Shown here piece by piece: positions 39,423 through 46,941 of a DNA stretch of 64,000 nt (position 1 is its first letter; every line of letters starts with the position of its first letter). The stretch lies in contig NZ_CP022998.1 of the NCBI RefSeq assembly GCF_002277895.1, forward strand, positions 2,089,501 through 2,153,500, read 5' to 3'. Made by a program: the position numbers and the translations under genes. The DNA comes from Rhizobium sp. 11515TR. GTDB taxonomy: Bacteria; Pseudomonadota; Alphaproteobacteria; Rhizobiales; Rhizobiaceae. Under the pieces are notes generated by a model. It searched no databases. It was not told the origin of the DNA and saw only the letters and a list, made by a program, of their open reading frames with translations.

Positions 39423-40577
39423 TCAGTCAACCTTTTTGGCACGCTTTTCAATGCGAGCTTCCGCGATCCGGCGGCTGCTCTCCAATCCATCGCCGCGGCT
39501 ATACCGGCGAGTGGTTTTTGTCGTGGTATGGGTCGCAAGATCTCTGGCATCTTCAAGCGAGCCCGTTGCCTCGACCGTTTCTGAAACGGCTCCGGCTCTC
39601 GAATCCATCGACCATACATTTGATGGAACGCCGGCAGCATCCCGCACCTTGCGGAATTTTTCCGTATAGCGATTCTCCCAATATGGCTTTCCATAGTCCT
39701 CGTCGACGACGACAGGGCCAATATCAGGAATGCGAAACGCCTTCAGCGCCTCCGCTACAAGAGGATAGCTGTTCAGGTCCCGCGCCACAGCGGCGCCGGT
39801 CTTGCTGGTCTTGAGCGTCAGGATCATATCCTTCGAGATTGATTTCGCCATGAGGCCGGTCCAGCGGAACTCTCCGCCTTCAGGCGGCGGCGCCCACTCC
39901 CCAATGATATCGATCCGGCGCAGGGCCGTTTCAAACTTCAGCGCCTCGACAAATCCGATCGATGGGCATTTCATTTCCGCGCTCTTTTTCACGATCGCCA
40001 GGCACTGATCATAGGTCATGGCGATTTCGCGAGGGCCAGGTTGTTCGAACCGCAAGTCCTTAAGGATTGCGCGGGCCTGCTTGCAGCCCTGAAGGCGTTC
40101 TCCAGCTCCGTAGCTCAACACAAGCCGCAGGAGCTTGATCGCGCCTGACGCCCGCCTATGGCCTTTTTTGCGCCATTGCTTGAACCAATCCTTGAAGTCG
40201 GACGCCTTGAGGGCATCGATCCGTCGTTTCCCCACATTCTTTTCCAAGACGCGAAGGCTCGGCTCGTAATCGCGGATCCGGGTCGAGTGCTTCACGGTGT
40301 GGAGAGAACTTGTCGTGTCGTGCTTATAGCAATCGATCAGCGACTTAATCGTGCCATCGTAGCTAGGGGCAGCATCCTTGCCCCGTAGATCGTCTTGGAG
40401 CGCCCTAGTGCGCTGCTGGCACTCTTCGGCTATCTGCTCGTCAGAGAGGCCCTCTGCGAGCCGTATAACGTCCAGATAGGCGGGAGCGCCTTTGACGGCT
40501 CGCTTTGGGTCCCAATAATGGACCCGCGTTCCGTTTTTGTTGTCCCGGTATTTGTAGCCGGGCCTGTCAGTCCTCAT
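39423..40577 (-). CDS. int: Phage-type tyrosine recombinase (integrase)
   Basis: Catalyses site-specific integration and, with a directionality factor, excision. The 384-residue protein has an N-terminal AP2-like region (YKYRDNKNGTRVHYWDPKRA), a SAM-like core-binding domain (about 95-190), and a catalytic domain with Arg in KFETALRRIDIIGEW, Lys in TLKTSKTGAA, the box II segment MDSRAGAVSE (Asp where His is common), ATHTTTKTTRRYSR, and nucleophile Tyr359. The ATG at 40577 overlaps the upstream gene; an ATG at 40595 is an alternative. Confidence 0.95.
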   Translation of the reverse strand: MRTDRPGYKYRDNKNGTRVHYWDPKRAVKGAPAYLDVIRLAEGLSDEQIAEECQQRTRALQDDLRGKDAAPSYDGTIKSLIDCYKHDTTSSLHTVKHSTRIRDYEPSLRVLEKNVGKRRIDALKASDFKDWFKQWRKKGHRRASGAIKLLRLVLSYGAGERLQGCKQARAILKDLRFEQPGPREIAMTYDQCLAIVKKSAEMKCPSIGFVEALKFETALRRIDIIGEWAPPPEGGEFRWTGLMAKSISKDMILTLKTSKTGAAVARDLNSYPLVAEALKAFRIPDIGPVVVDEDYGKPYWENRYTEKFRKVRDAAGVPSNVWSMDSRAGAVSETVEATGSLEDARDLATHTTTKTTRRYSRGDGLESSRRIAEARIEKRAKKVD

Positions 40578-40785
40578 CCCATTCTTCCTTTCCATCAGGG
40601 GCGAGATTGCCCGATGGAAGCATGCCGGCTGTTCGGGATGCGTCGTCAACCGCGCCGCCCTTGTGGAAACCGGGGATAACGGTGACAACCAAAGAACGGA
40701 TATCAATCGTGACTGCAGCGCCTTGGCGATCAGCAGCGCGGATAATCCGTTCGATGTCAGCTTGGCGGAAAGCAGCTCTGGTCAT
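40567..40785 (-). CDS. Small phage protein upstream of int; possible excisionase-position gene
   Basis: 72 residues: MTRAAFRQADIERIIRAADRQ, then a beta-like VTIDIRSLVVTVIPG and an acidic tail. It overlaps the int start by 11 bases. The position next to int is where excision factors often lie, but I see no clear helix-turn-helix, so the role is unknown. Confidence 0.7.
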   Translation of the reverse strand: MTRAAFRQADIERIIRAADRQGAAVTIDIRSLVVTVIPGFHKGGAVDDASRTAGMLPSGNLAPDGKEEWDED

Positions 40786-41105
40786 TCCCCCTCCTTCCCG
40801 CCGTTATCCTTTTGTTCCTGCAATAAAGTGGGGGAGGACTCCGAAAGGACGCGGATGGCAGATGAAATGGACCGAGCACCAAGACGCATAGCCTCAGTTT
40901 CTGAGCCCATACCGGAGCACTCAGACTTGGCATGATCGTCTGCGATCTTGGCAGCCTCTTCCAAAGCCTCGCGACGGCATTCGATCAATCGACGCTCAAT
41001 GATGGCATCGACTTCTGGAATGTGCTGGATCGGGTCAATCTTTGACGCAGCGATCACGTATCGAATTGAGAGACCGGCATTGTACGCGGTTTTGCGGATG
41101 TCCAT
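40782..41105 (-). CDS. Hypothetical phage protein
   Basis: 107 residues, mostly helical, with an E/R-rich stretch (DAIIERRLIECRREALEEAAK) that suggests a coiled coil. Overlaps the next gene by ATGA. ATG 41105 sits on the previous stop (TGATG); a GTG one codon earlier is also possible. No function recognised. Confidence 0.65.
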   Translation of the reverse strand: MDIRKTAYNAGLSIRYVIAASKIDPIQHIPEVDAIIERRLIECRREALEEAAKIADDHAKSECSGMGSETEAMRLGARSISSAIRVLSESSPTLLQEQKDNGGKEGE

Positions 41106-41278
41106 CACTTCCCCGCCTCCTCGTTAAGAGCGGCGCGGCCGCCGGTCTGGCATGATTGAGTACCGACGACCGAATTGAACCCTGCGACTACCTGGCCGGC
41201 AGCTTTCCCGACCTTATCGCCTGCGCCGAATAGGATGAAGAGGAAAATCATAAAGACGACATAGCCGATGTCCCGCAT
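41105..41278 (-). CDS. Small single-span membrane protein
   Basis: 57 residues, MRDIGYVVFMIFLFILFGAG then a hydrophilic tail with GTQSCQTGGRAALNEEAGK. One membrane helix at about 5-19. Coupled to both neighbours by one- to four-base overlaps. Function unknown. Confidence 0.6.
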   Translation of the reverse strand: MRDIGYVVFMIFLFILFGAGDKVGKAAGQVVAGFNSVVGTQSCQTGGRAALNEEAGK

Positions 41279-41610
41279 CACCGCTCCTCCAGCCGAGACA
41301 GGAGGGCGCGGGCGGCGCGGAGATGCGATAGCCTGATCGCCGTTTCTCCAGATATAAACCGCTCATCACTTGCGGCCGGCCACCAGTTTGCAGCCTCACG
41401 AGCAAACGGCCCCAGCACCTTCCTCACCTCTTCCATCACCTCTGCATGGCGCTGGCGTTCGGAGAATATGAGGCGGGAAAAGCTATCTGCTAGCCCGTCG
41501 ATGGCATGCGGGGAAAGGGAACCCTTAGAGTTTCCGGCATGGAGCCATTTTGCATAGAATTCTGCCTCAATGCGCCCAGCCTGAATGATATCGTCCGGTA
41601 TCTCGCTCAT
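41278..41610 (-). CDS. Hypothetical phage protein
   Basis: 110 residues, all-helical pattern (SFSRLIFSERQRHAEVMEEV, IRLSHLRAARALLSRLEER). Stop and next start share a base (TGATG). No function recognised. Confidence 0.65.
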   Translation of the reverse strand: MSEIPDDIIQAGRIEAEFYAKWLHAGNSKGSLSPHAIDGLADSFSRLIFSERQRHAEVMEEVRKVLGPFAREAANWWPAASDERFISGETAIRLSHLRAARALLSRLEER

Positions 41611-41783
41611 GGCCTTGATTCCTTGTTTTTGCGGATCGCGTTCCGGCTCGTGACCATGGTGTAGCCATCGGGAAAACGGACGCAGCAGCTATTCATGGTG
41701 CCGCGCGCCAACACCTCGCATGGCTGACCTTTGCGGCCTTGGCGATCCCAACGGTAGATGTATGGAAGAAGTGCTGCTCTCAT
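41607..41783 (-). CDS. Small basic phage protein
   Basis: 58 residues, basic (pI clearly high), with CEVLARGTMNSCCVRFPDGY and a C-terminal RNAIRKNKESRP. It overlaps both neighbours by ATGA. The layout recalls small adaptor or nucleic-acid-binding proteins, but nothing is diagnostic. Confidence 0.6.
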   Translation of the reverse strand: MRAALLPYIYRWDRQGRKGQPCEVLARGTMNSCCVRFPDGYTMVTSRNAIRKNKESRP

Positions 41784-42082
41784 TGCAGCGGCCCTCCATT
41801 GGCAATCCCCTCTGCTTGCGCACGCGCTTGGGGGATGTAGGCGGTAACGAAGGCCTCAAGCTCATCATGGGCCAATGGAGCGTCGATGACGAAGGAATGC
41901 AGAATTCCCATAAGCCCTGTCAGGATACCGCCGGTCACGACTTCAATTTGCTCAGCCGGCTGAAGACTGCGGAAGTCTGGATTGTTGAATATGGAGATGC
42001 CGAGAGATGCGACCTTTCGGCGGATCGTGTCTGCCATGGCATCAGTCTTGCTATTGGGATCGAAAGGTTTGGGCGCGCTCAT
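41780..42082 (-). CDS. Hypothetical phage protein
   Basis: 100 residues with a central hydrophobic stretch (VVTGGILTGLMGILHSFV) in an otherwise helical protein. Its ATGA start overlaps the stop of the upstream gene, whose end carries a 21-bp sequence repeated at the 42372 junction. Function unknown. Confidence 0.65.
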   Translation of the reverse strand: MSAPKPFDPNSKTDAMADTIRRKVASLGISIFNNPDFRSLQPAEQIEVVTGGILTGLMGILHSFVIDAPLAHDELEAFVTAYIPQARAQAEGIANGGPLQ

Positions 42083-42375
42083 GGCTTCTCCCCTTCGTTA
42101 GAGGGCAGCGACTCCACTACCTTCTTCAGGTCGAGATATGCGTCGATTAGTTCATCTCTGTTCTTGAAGCCGGTTTGTCGCTCGATCAGGCTGTCCTCCA
42201 TATCTGGAGTATGCGGATCGCCGCCAAAAATAGTGATCTCGGCAAATTGCTCGACGCCGACAAGGTTCATACGGAAAATGTGCTTGACCGACATGACGCC
42301 TTCTCCAGACGGGATATGGACGTTCATCTCACCTGGCATTTCCAAGAGAGCTTCGCGAAGTTCGCTCACCTTCAT
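42079..42375 (-). CDS. Hypothetical phage protein
   Basis: 98 residues: MKVSELREALLEMPGEMNVH, then a beta-rich middle and a helical C-terminus (LIDAYLDLKKVVESL). It ends in NEGEKP, where the codons form the ribosome-binding site of the next gene. Function unknown. Confidence 0.65.
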   Translation of the reverse strand: MKVSELREALLEMPGEMNVHIPSGEGVMSVKHIFRMNLVGVEQFAEITIFGGDPHTPDMEDSLIERQTGFKNRDELIDAYLDLKKVVESLPSNEGEKP

Positions 42376-42863
42376 GGCTGCTTCTCCCCTTCGTTAGAGG
42401 AGGACGGTGGGGGTGGAAGCGGGCGCCAATGAGTCGGCTGGAAATCGCCGCCGCGCCCATGCTGCCAATCATCCCTTTCGCGCCCCATCCAGTCTATTAC
42501 GGGACCCCAAGCGACATTAACGATGCGCTCGCCTTTCTTGGCATGGTGCAGAAGGTTGATGCCCCACAGGTCTATTTGTGTCCCATCCTTCGGCGCCGTC
42601 TCGATCGGCAGCCACCCATCTCCGCCGTTTCCGGCTTCTATAGGGATGCGACGGTTCCAGTTATCGATTGCCGATTGACAGGAAGCATCGAAGTCCTTGC
42701 CTGAAATGTCGGATATGCATCCGAGGCATCTGACAATCGGGAAAGCCCGGTCATTTTCGTTGTAGGGTGTGTTCCGGTCACAGGTCGGCGGCAAAACCAT
42801 TTGATCGGTCGAGCCACAGAACGGGCATGGTTTCATAGCCTTTTCGTGCGGGATGGTGATCAT
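42372..42863 (-). CDS. Lar-like zinc ribbon fused to a DUF551 domain
   Basis: 163 residues. The N-terminal half (MKPCPFCGS near 10, then RCLGC, and DASCQSAIDNWNRR) matches Lar-type restriction-alleviation proteins, which blunt type I restriction of phage DNA. The C-terminal half (GWLPIETAPKDGTQIDLWGI, then WQHGRGGDFQPTHWRPLP) matches DUF551, a common phage domain of unknown role. The two are usually separate. Coupled to neighbours by ATGA overlaps. Confidence 0.8.
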   Translation of the reverse strand: MITIPHEKAMKPCPFCGSTDQMVLPPTCDRNTPYNENDRAFPIVRCLGCISDISGKDFDASCQSAIDNWNRRIPIEAGNGGDGWLPIETAPKDGTQIDLWGINLLHHAKKGERIVNVAWGPVIDWMGRERDDWQHGRGGDFQPTHWRPLPPPPSSSNEGEKQP

Positions 42864-43204
42864 GGATCGTGTCTCCCATCGCCATGGCATTTAAAACACT
42901 GGCTGGTTGAAGAGTGATAGGGGCCGGGCGTTGTGATATAGCCCGAGCCATTGCAGGAGCGGCAAATGATCTTAGCGCGCTCGCGGGCGAGTTCCTTGCG
43001 AAGACTGTCTTCTTCGCGGCGAAGATCGGCGGCTCGATTTGAACTGGCGACATCCCAGCCGAAGGCCATGCTCTGGTGCTCGGCTGAAATTGCGAGCGCT
43101 TCGCCAAGTTCCTTGATTTCATCGCTGGTGAAGAGGTCGAACTTCTCGATCTCGCACAGCGCTTGGCCGATGGCCTCTTCCCAATATTCAGTCCGGTCCA
43201 TCAC
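42860..43204 (-). CDS. Phage protein with DnaJ-type zinc finger
   Basis: 114 residues. A helical N-terminal two thirds (YWEEAIGQALCEIEKFDLFT, DLRREEDSLRKELARERAK) is followed by paired CxxCxGxG motifs, CRSCNGSG and CFKCHGDG, as in the DnaJ zinc domain. It may act as a protein-interaction module; no J domain is present. Confidence 0.7.
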   Translation of the reverse strand: MMDRTEYWEEAIGQALCEIEKFDLFTSDEIKELGEALAISAEHQSMAFGWDVASSNRAADLRREEDSLRKELARERAKIICRSCNGSGYITTPGPYHSSTSQCFKCHGDGRHDP

Positions 43205-43443
43205 TCCCCTCCTTTATAAAGAGGGGCGGAACCGAACGGACGAACGACGACGCGGATCACTCGGAAGCCATTGCGATAGGCGCGCTTCCAGCCCTTACGC
43301 CATGTCTCTCCGTCTATGGCCCAACTCTCGCCCATGTATTCGCAAACTTCCTGGCGAGTGCGCCGGCAGCTATGGACAAGAATATAGGGCTGCGGATAAC
43401 CATCAGTCGCGAATGCAGCCCAGCCGAAATCTTCGATCTTCAT
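43201..43443 (-). CDS. Hypothetical phage protein
   Basis: 80 residues, MKIEDFGWAAFATDGYPQPY, aromatic- and Arg-rich, probably a small alpha/beta fold. ATGA overlaps at both ends. Function unknown. Confidence 0.65.
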   Translation of the reverse strand: MKIEDFGWAAFATDGYPQPYILVHSCRRTRQEVCEYMGESWAIDGETWRKGWKRAYRNGFRVIRVVVRPFGSAPLYKGGE

Positions 43444-43664
43444 CCTCTGCTCTCCTCTTGCTGGGAGAGGGCGGAAGCGCTGGCATTGGACGCTTCACAT
43501 AGCTCGTTGTGCTGTTTGACGGCGTCGATCTTGTTCCCCGCGCCGGGGCCTAGGTATGTGCATGCGTCACATTCGACATGCCGCCAGCCGTTATCGTAGG
43601 TGTAGACCGATAGATAAGGCGCGCCACATTCTGGGCAGGGCTTCATTTTTGGTAGAGAGGCCAT
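43440..43664 (-). CDS. Lar-like zinc-ribbon protein
   Basis: 74 residues with MKPCPECGAPYL, then HVECDACTYLGPGAG and AVKQHNELCE: the CPxCG, CxxC, G, A..HN pattern of Lar/restriction-alleviation-type proteins. It is the second such protein in this operon. Anti-restriction is an inference from the fold pattern. Confidence 0.7.
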   Translation of the reverse strand: MASLPKMKPCPECGAPYLSVYTYDNGWRHVECDACTYLGPGAGNKIDAVKQHNELCEASNASASALSQQEESRG

Positions 43665-44665
43665 TACCGCTCTCCCTTCGCTATATGCTGGAGGGCGGCG
43701 TCGGCTTCCGTCCTGGCGGAAATACTGAATGCTGCCTGAGCATCGGATATCTCGCGATATTCCGCGTCAGTATTCATCGACCAATTTCCGCGTGCGCGTT
43801 CCGCCTGCACCAATTCAAGACGCTCGTTGTAAACGGCCGTCGCATCGACATAATTCTTGCGGGCCAACACGATCCGATCGAAAGCCTCTGCTTTCTCCCT
43901 CAGCGCGGCGATATCGGAGGCGGGGATGGGGGAAGACGCGCTTTTGAGAAGCTCGATGCTCTCCCAAGCCGCGAACGGGTCTTCCAACTCGTCTACCTGC
44001 TCGGCGACCTTCAGCATCTCCGCAGCCAAGGCGACGACCGTTTCGATGGTTGCGACACCTTTGCCTTCGCATGCGCTGCAAAGCAAAGAAGGGTAGCCGA
44101 CAGGGCAATTCTCATCCTGCTCGAACGTCGTGCATGGGCACGGAATGAAATCGAACTTTCCCTCCGCCCCTCCTACCAGAGAGGAGAGAGCGGAGCGGAT
44201 ACGAGTTTCGTAGTCGGCTTGGGCGGCGGCTTTGGCTTCGGCCACGGTCGGATAAATTGTTTCCGTCTTGTTTCGAACCAGCCAAATACGATTTTCGCGT
44301 AGCAGATGCCGGACATGATAGAATCCGCCTATGCCGTCCGCATTTTCAGAACGCTCATAATTATCATGATAGCCAAGCACCCACTCCAGCGCCTTCACCG
44401 CCACAGGCAGCGGCGCAGGTGAGGCGAAGAGAGCGCGCTCTTCCCATTTAAACCCGACATCAGGCCCAAAGTTTGCCGGGCCGTCTCGCCATTCAGACCA
44501 TTCACCGGTAGTAGGGCTGATCATACGCCACTGCTTTGCCACCGGCTCTCCTGGTAGGAGCGCAAGGGCGGCTACGTGGTCGGCGTAGAGAACATACTCG
44601 CCGTCAGAAGCCGGCCAAAGCCTACCGTCGTTATCTGGTTTGTACCGATTGATGTTAGTGCTCAT
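43664..44665 (-). CDS. Large hypothetical phage protein
   Basis: 333 residues. The N-terminal part is beta-rich (DGEYVLYADHVAALALLPGE, WRMISPTTGEWSEW); the middle has CPCTTFEQDENCPVGYPSLLCSACEGKG, a possible zinc site; the C-terminal third is coiled coil (ALREKAEAFDRIVLARKNY, AVYNERLELVQAERARG). It looks modular, perhaps built from fusions of small early genes. No function recognised. Confidence 0.65.
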   Translation of the reverse strand: MSTNINRYKPDNDGRLWPASDGEYVLYADHVAALALLPGEPVAKQWRMISPTTGEWSEWRDGPANFGPDVGFKWEERALFASPAPLPVAVKALEWVLGYHDNYERSENADGIGGFYHVRHLLRENRIWLVRNKTETIYPTVAEAKAAAQADYETRIRSALSSLVGGAEGKFDFIPCPCTTFEQDENCPVGYPSLLCSACEGKGVATIETVVALAAEMLKVAEQVDELEDPFAAWESIELLKSASSPIPASDIAALREKAEAFDRIVLARKNYVDATAVYNERLELVQAERARGNWSMNTDAEYREISDAQAAFSISARTEADAALQHIAKGER

Positions 44666-45051
44666 CTTGAAACTACCTCGCCGGTCCGGACGTCAACGAC
44701 GTCACCATTGAACTTGCGCTTGAAGCGTTTGGAGAAGCCGCCGGCTTTCTCCGGCTTGATGCCGAGATGCTTCTTGCGGGTGCGGGCGATCTTCGACTTC
44801 ACCTTGACCTCGGCGGCCGTCTTCTTGCGGTGCGGCTCTTTGAGCGCCGGGAACAGGTTGCTCTCACGATGCTGGCCGCCGAGGATGAGCGAGACCTTGT
44901 GGTCAAGATCCCACTCGTCGCGGACGGGATCGATCTTCTTGCCGGTGAGGTGGCAGATGCCGTTCTCCCGGTCGAAGATGCGTAGGCGCACGCGGTCTGG
45001 CACCTTCTGGTCATCGTGCTTGGCAATCCACTCGGGGACGGAGCGCGTCAT
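44662..45051 (-). CDS. HNH endonuclease
   Basis: 129 residues. The HNH core is CHLTGKKIDPVRDEWDLDHKVSLILGGQHRESN in outline, with DLDH, GG and N, followed by a basic C-terminus (KKTAAEVKVKSKIARTRKKH). Likely a DNA-nicking or cutting enzyme. The ATG at 45051 overlaps the upstream gene by ATGA; an in-frame ATG at 45072 is less likely. It is an early gene rather than the packaging-type HNH. Confidence 0.85.
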   Translation of the reverse strand: MTRSVPEWIAKHDDQKVPDRVRLRIFDRENGICHLTGKKIDPVRDEWDLDHKVSLILGGQHRESNLFPALKEPHRKKTAAEVKVKSKIARTRKKHLGIKPEKAGGFSKRFKRKFNGDVVDVRTGEVVSR

Positions 45052-45803
45052 GCTGCCCTCGCAATCGGCCATTGCCGAATAAGAAGATCGTCCGGGATCG
45101 GCGCCTTGCGCGTCATTTGCTTCATGAAGAAGGCACGGCCGAACTCGCGGCTTTTGTCGCGAAGATGCCGGAAATGCTCGGTGGGAGTTTCGCGCGCCTT
45201 ATGTGATCCCTGATCGGTCTCGCCGCCGGCGATGATCCAGTCTGGAGCGAATTGACCCAGCGTGACGCGACCTAGCAGCGGCTCGAAGCTGCCAAAGGTG
45301 AACAGAGGCTCAAGCGTCTGCTTCACGGCCCACAGTTTGCCGCTGTCGCGCTCGTATTCCTCATCATTGGCGATCGTGGCGCCGATAGCGACATTTCGCG
45401 GCAGCATACGGTGGCCACGGGCGGGATCAGTCATCCTCACGACATTGCCGATCCGCTTTGTCAGCAAAAGCCAGATGAGGTTCGGCGTTGCCTCAATGAG
45501 GTTCATCAGGTCGTATCGCCACTTCTCATCGACCTCGTTATCGAATACGTCGGCGAGGGAAGAGCAGAACACAAATGGTCGCATGCCGGCCGCCTGCGCC
45601 GCCTTGTTCCATGCGATCGGCTTGCGCCAGTTCGCTTCACCAGTACGCTGGCGATCTTCGCCCGGTCCCCACTGGACGCGTTGATACCGGTTCGCCATCA
45701 GGTTTTCGGCATAGCAACCGTCGCAGGCCGGAGAGACCTTCGTACATCCAATCCAAGGATTGAAGGTGTGATCGGTCCATTCGATCTTGCTGTTCTCAGC
45801 CAT
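45048..45803 (-). CDS. Phage Gp37/Gp68 (DUF5131) family protein
   Basis: 251 residues, opening MAENSKIEWTDHTFNPWIGC and continuing TKVSPACDGCYAE, the signature of the phage Gp37/Gp68 family. The C-x6-C-x2-C cluster resembles radical-SAM iron-sulfur sites; IWLLLTKR and IIAGGETDQG are further conserved parts. The biochemical role is not established to my knowledge. The start at 45803 lies one base after the recT stop. Confidence 0.88.
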   Translation of the reverse strand: MAENSKIEWTDHTFNPWIGCTKVSPACDGCYAENLMANRYQRVQWGPGEDRQRTGEANWRKPIAWNKAAQAAGMRPFVFCSSLADVFDNEVDEKWRYDLMNLIEATPNLIWLLLTKRIGNVVRMTDPARGHRMLPRNVAIGATIANDEEYERDSGKLWAVKQTLEPLFTFGSFEPLLGRVTLGQFAPDWIIAGGETDQGSHKARETPTEHFRHLRDKSREFGRAFFMKQMTRKAPIPDDLLIRQWPIARAA

Positions 45804-45804
45804 C

Positions 45805-46941
45805 TCAGCCTCCAATCTCTTCAACCGAGCAATCCAGCATGTCGGCAAAGACCGACAATGCGGCGTCACGATCTGCGTTGCCTTTGATCTGGGCATCAGC
45901 GCTGATGAAGAACGCCTTGATGTGATCGTGCAGCTCAGCCGGAAGTTTGGCTTTCCAGTTATCTTTGGCCGCAACCAGAACGCCTCGCTTAGCCTGTGGC
46001 GTCTCCAGCGTGTCATCCACCGGTATAGACATCAGCTTCTGGCAGCATTCGATCATATCGGCTCTATCCGTGGGGAAGAGCTTCTGCTGAGGCGAAGAGG
46101 GGGCGTCCGACGACAGCGTGGAGGATTCACTGTCGTCGGACGCAGCAGAGGTCAAGGGCGAAGCCTCTGCGTTTACCGGCTCGGATGAGGGGGAAGAGCC
46201 GGATTCGGGATTATCTGTCAGGATTTCGCCGTTGAGGGCGGTTTCCGTCTCGGAGTGGACGAAGGAGGCGTCGAAGCCCTCGCGCTCGCCTGTGGGCTCC
46301 TGCGTGGCTTGCGCAGCCTTTAGGCGCTGCATCACAGATGGCTGAGGAGTGATGTCCTTGGCATTCTCGGGGCCAGTGAAGCTTTCGACCTCGTCTCGAT
46401 CGTAGACGCCAAGAATTACTTCGGGCGTGTAGCGTCGTGCCCAAGAGCGCCCTGTATAGTAGCACTGCTGTTGATCGGAGTCGGATTTCCAAAGTGGCGA
46501 GTTTTTAGGTGTGATGTCCTTAAGCTTTGGAGAGCGTACTGAAAGGATGACGCCGTCTAGCTTTCCAGATGCGATGCAAACCCGATCTTGGCCTTCCCCC
46601 TCAAATTCGTAGGTAATCCGGCCCTCAATGCCAGAGCGGGTATTGACGACGGCAACGATAAGCTGCGCTTCGTATGCAATCTGCCCGTTAACGGAATAGG
46701 ACTTTGACGCGACTGCGAAAGGGTTCATCTGCCAGTCCAGAGCCTGAAGCGCGACAGCCATACAGGCGCCAGCGTTTCCACGAAGATGCTTGGGAAGAGC
46801 TATGTCGGCGCGGCACATGACCTCGGCGAACTTCACAACTTCGGAAAGGTTCTGTGGCGCAATCTTGGCACCGGTAGAGCCGCTGGATATACCAACGGCA
46901 TTCATCGGCAGGCGATCAGTGGTTTCTGCAAGCTGGTTCAT
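45805..46941 (-). CDS. recT: RecT family single-strand annealing protein
   Basis: Anneals complementary DNA strands during phage recombination. The 378-residue protein has the RecT core in about residues 25-190 (VKFAEVMCRADIALPKHLRG, ACMAVALQALDWQMNPFAVA, GQIAYEAQLIVAVVNTRSGI, YYTGRSWARRYTPEVILGVY). The C-terminal part is low-complexity (Ser/Pro/Glu-rich, 210-300), then a helical tail. It overlaps the RecE-like nuclease gene by ATGA, the usual exonuclease-annealase pairing. Confidence 0.9.
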   Translation of the reverse strand: MNQLAETTDRLPMNAVGISSGSTGAKIAPQNLSEVVKFAEVMCRADIALPKHLRGNAGACMAVALQALDWQMNPFAVASKSYSVNGQIAYEAQLIVAVVNTRSGIEGRITYEFEGEGQDRVCIASGKLDGVILSVRSPKLKDITPKNSPLWKSDSDQQQCYYTGRSWARRYTPEVILGVYDRDEVESFTGPENAKDITPQPSVMQRLKAAQATQEPTGEREGFDASFVHSETETALNGEILTDNPESGSSPSSEPVNAEASPLTSAASDDSESSTLSSDAPSSPQQKLFPTDRADMIECCQKLMSIPVDDTLETPQAKRGVLVAAKDNWKAKLPAELHDHIKAFFISADAQIKGNADRDAALSVFADMLDCSVEEIGG

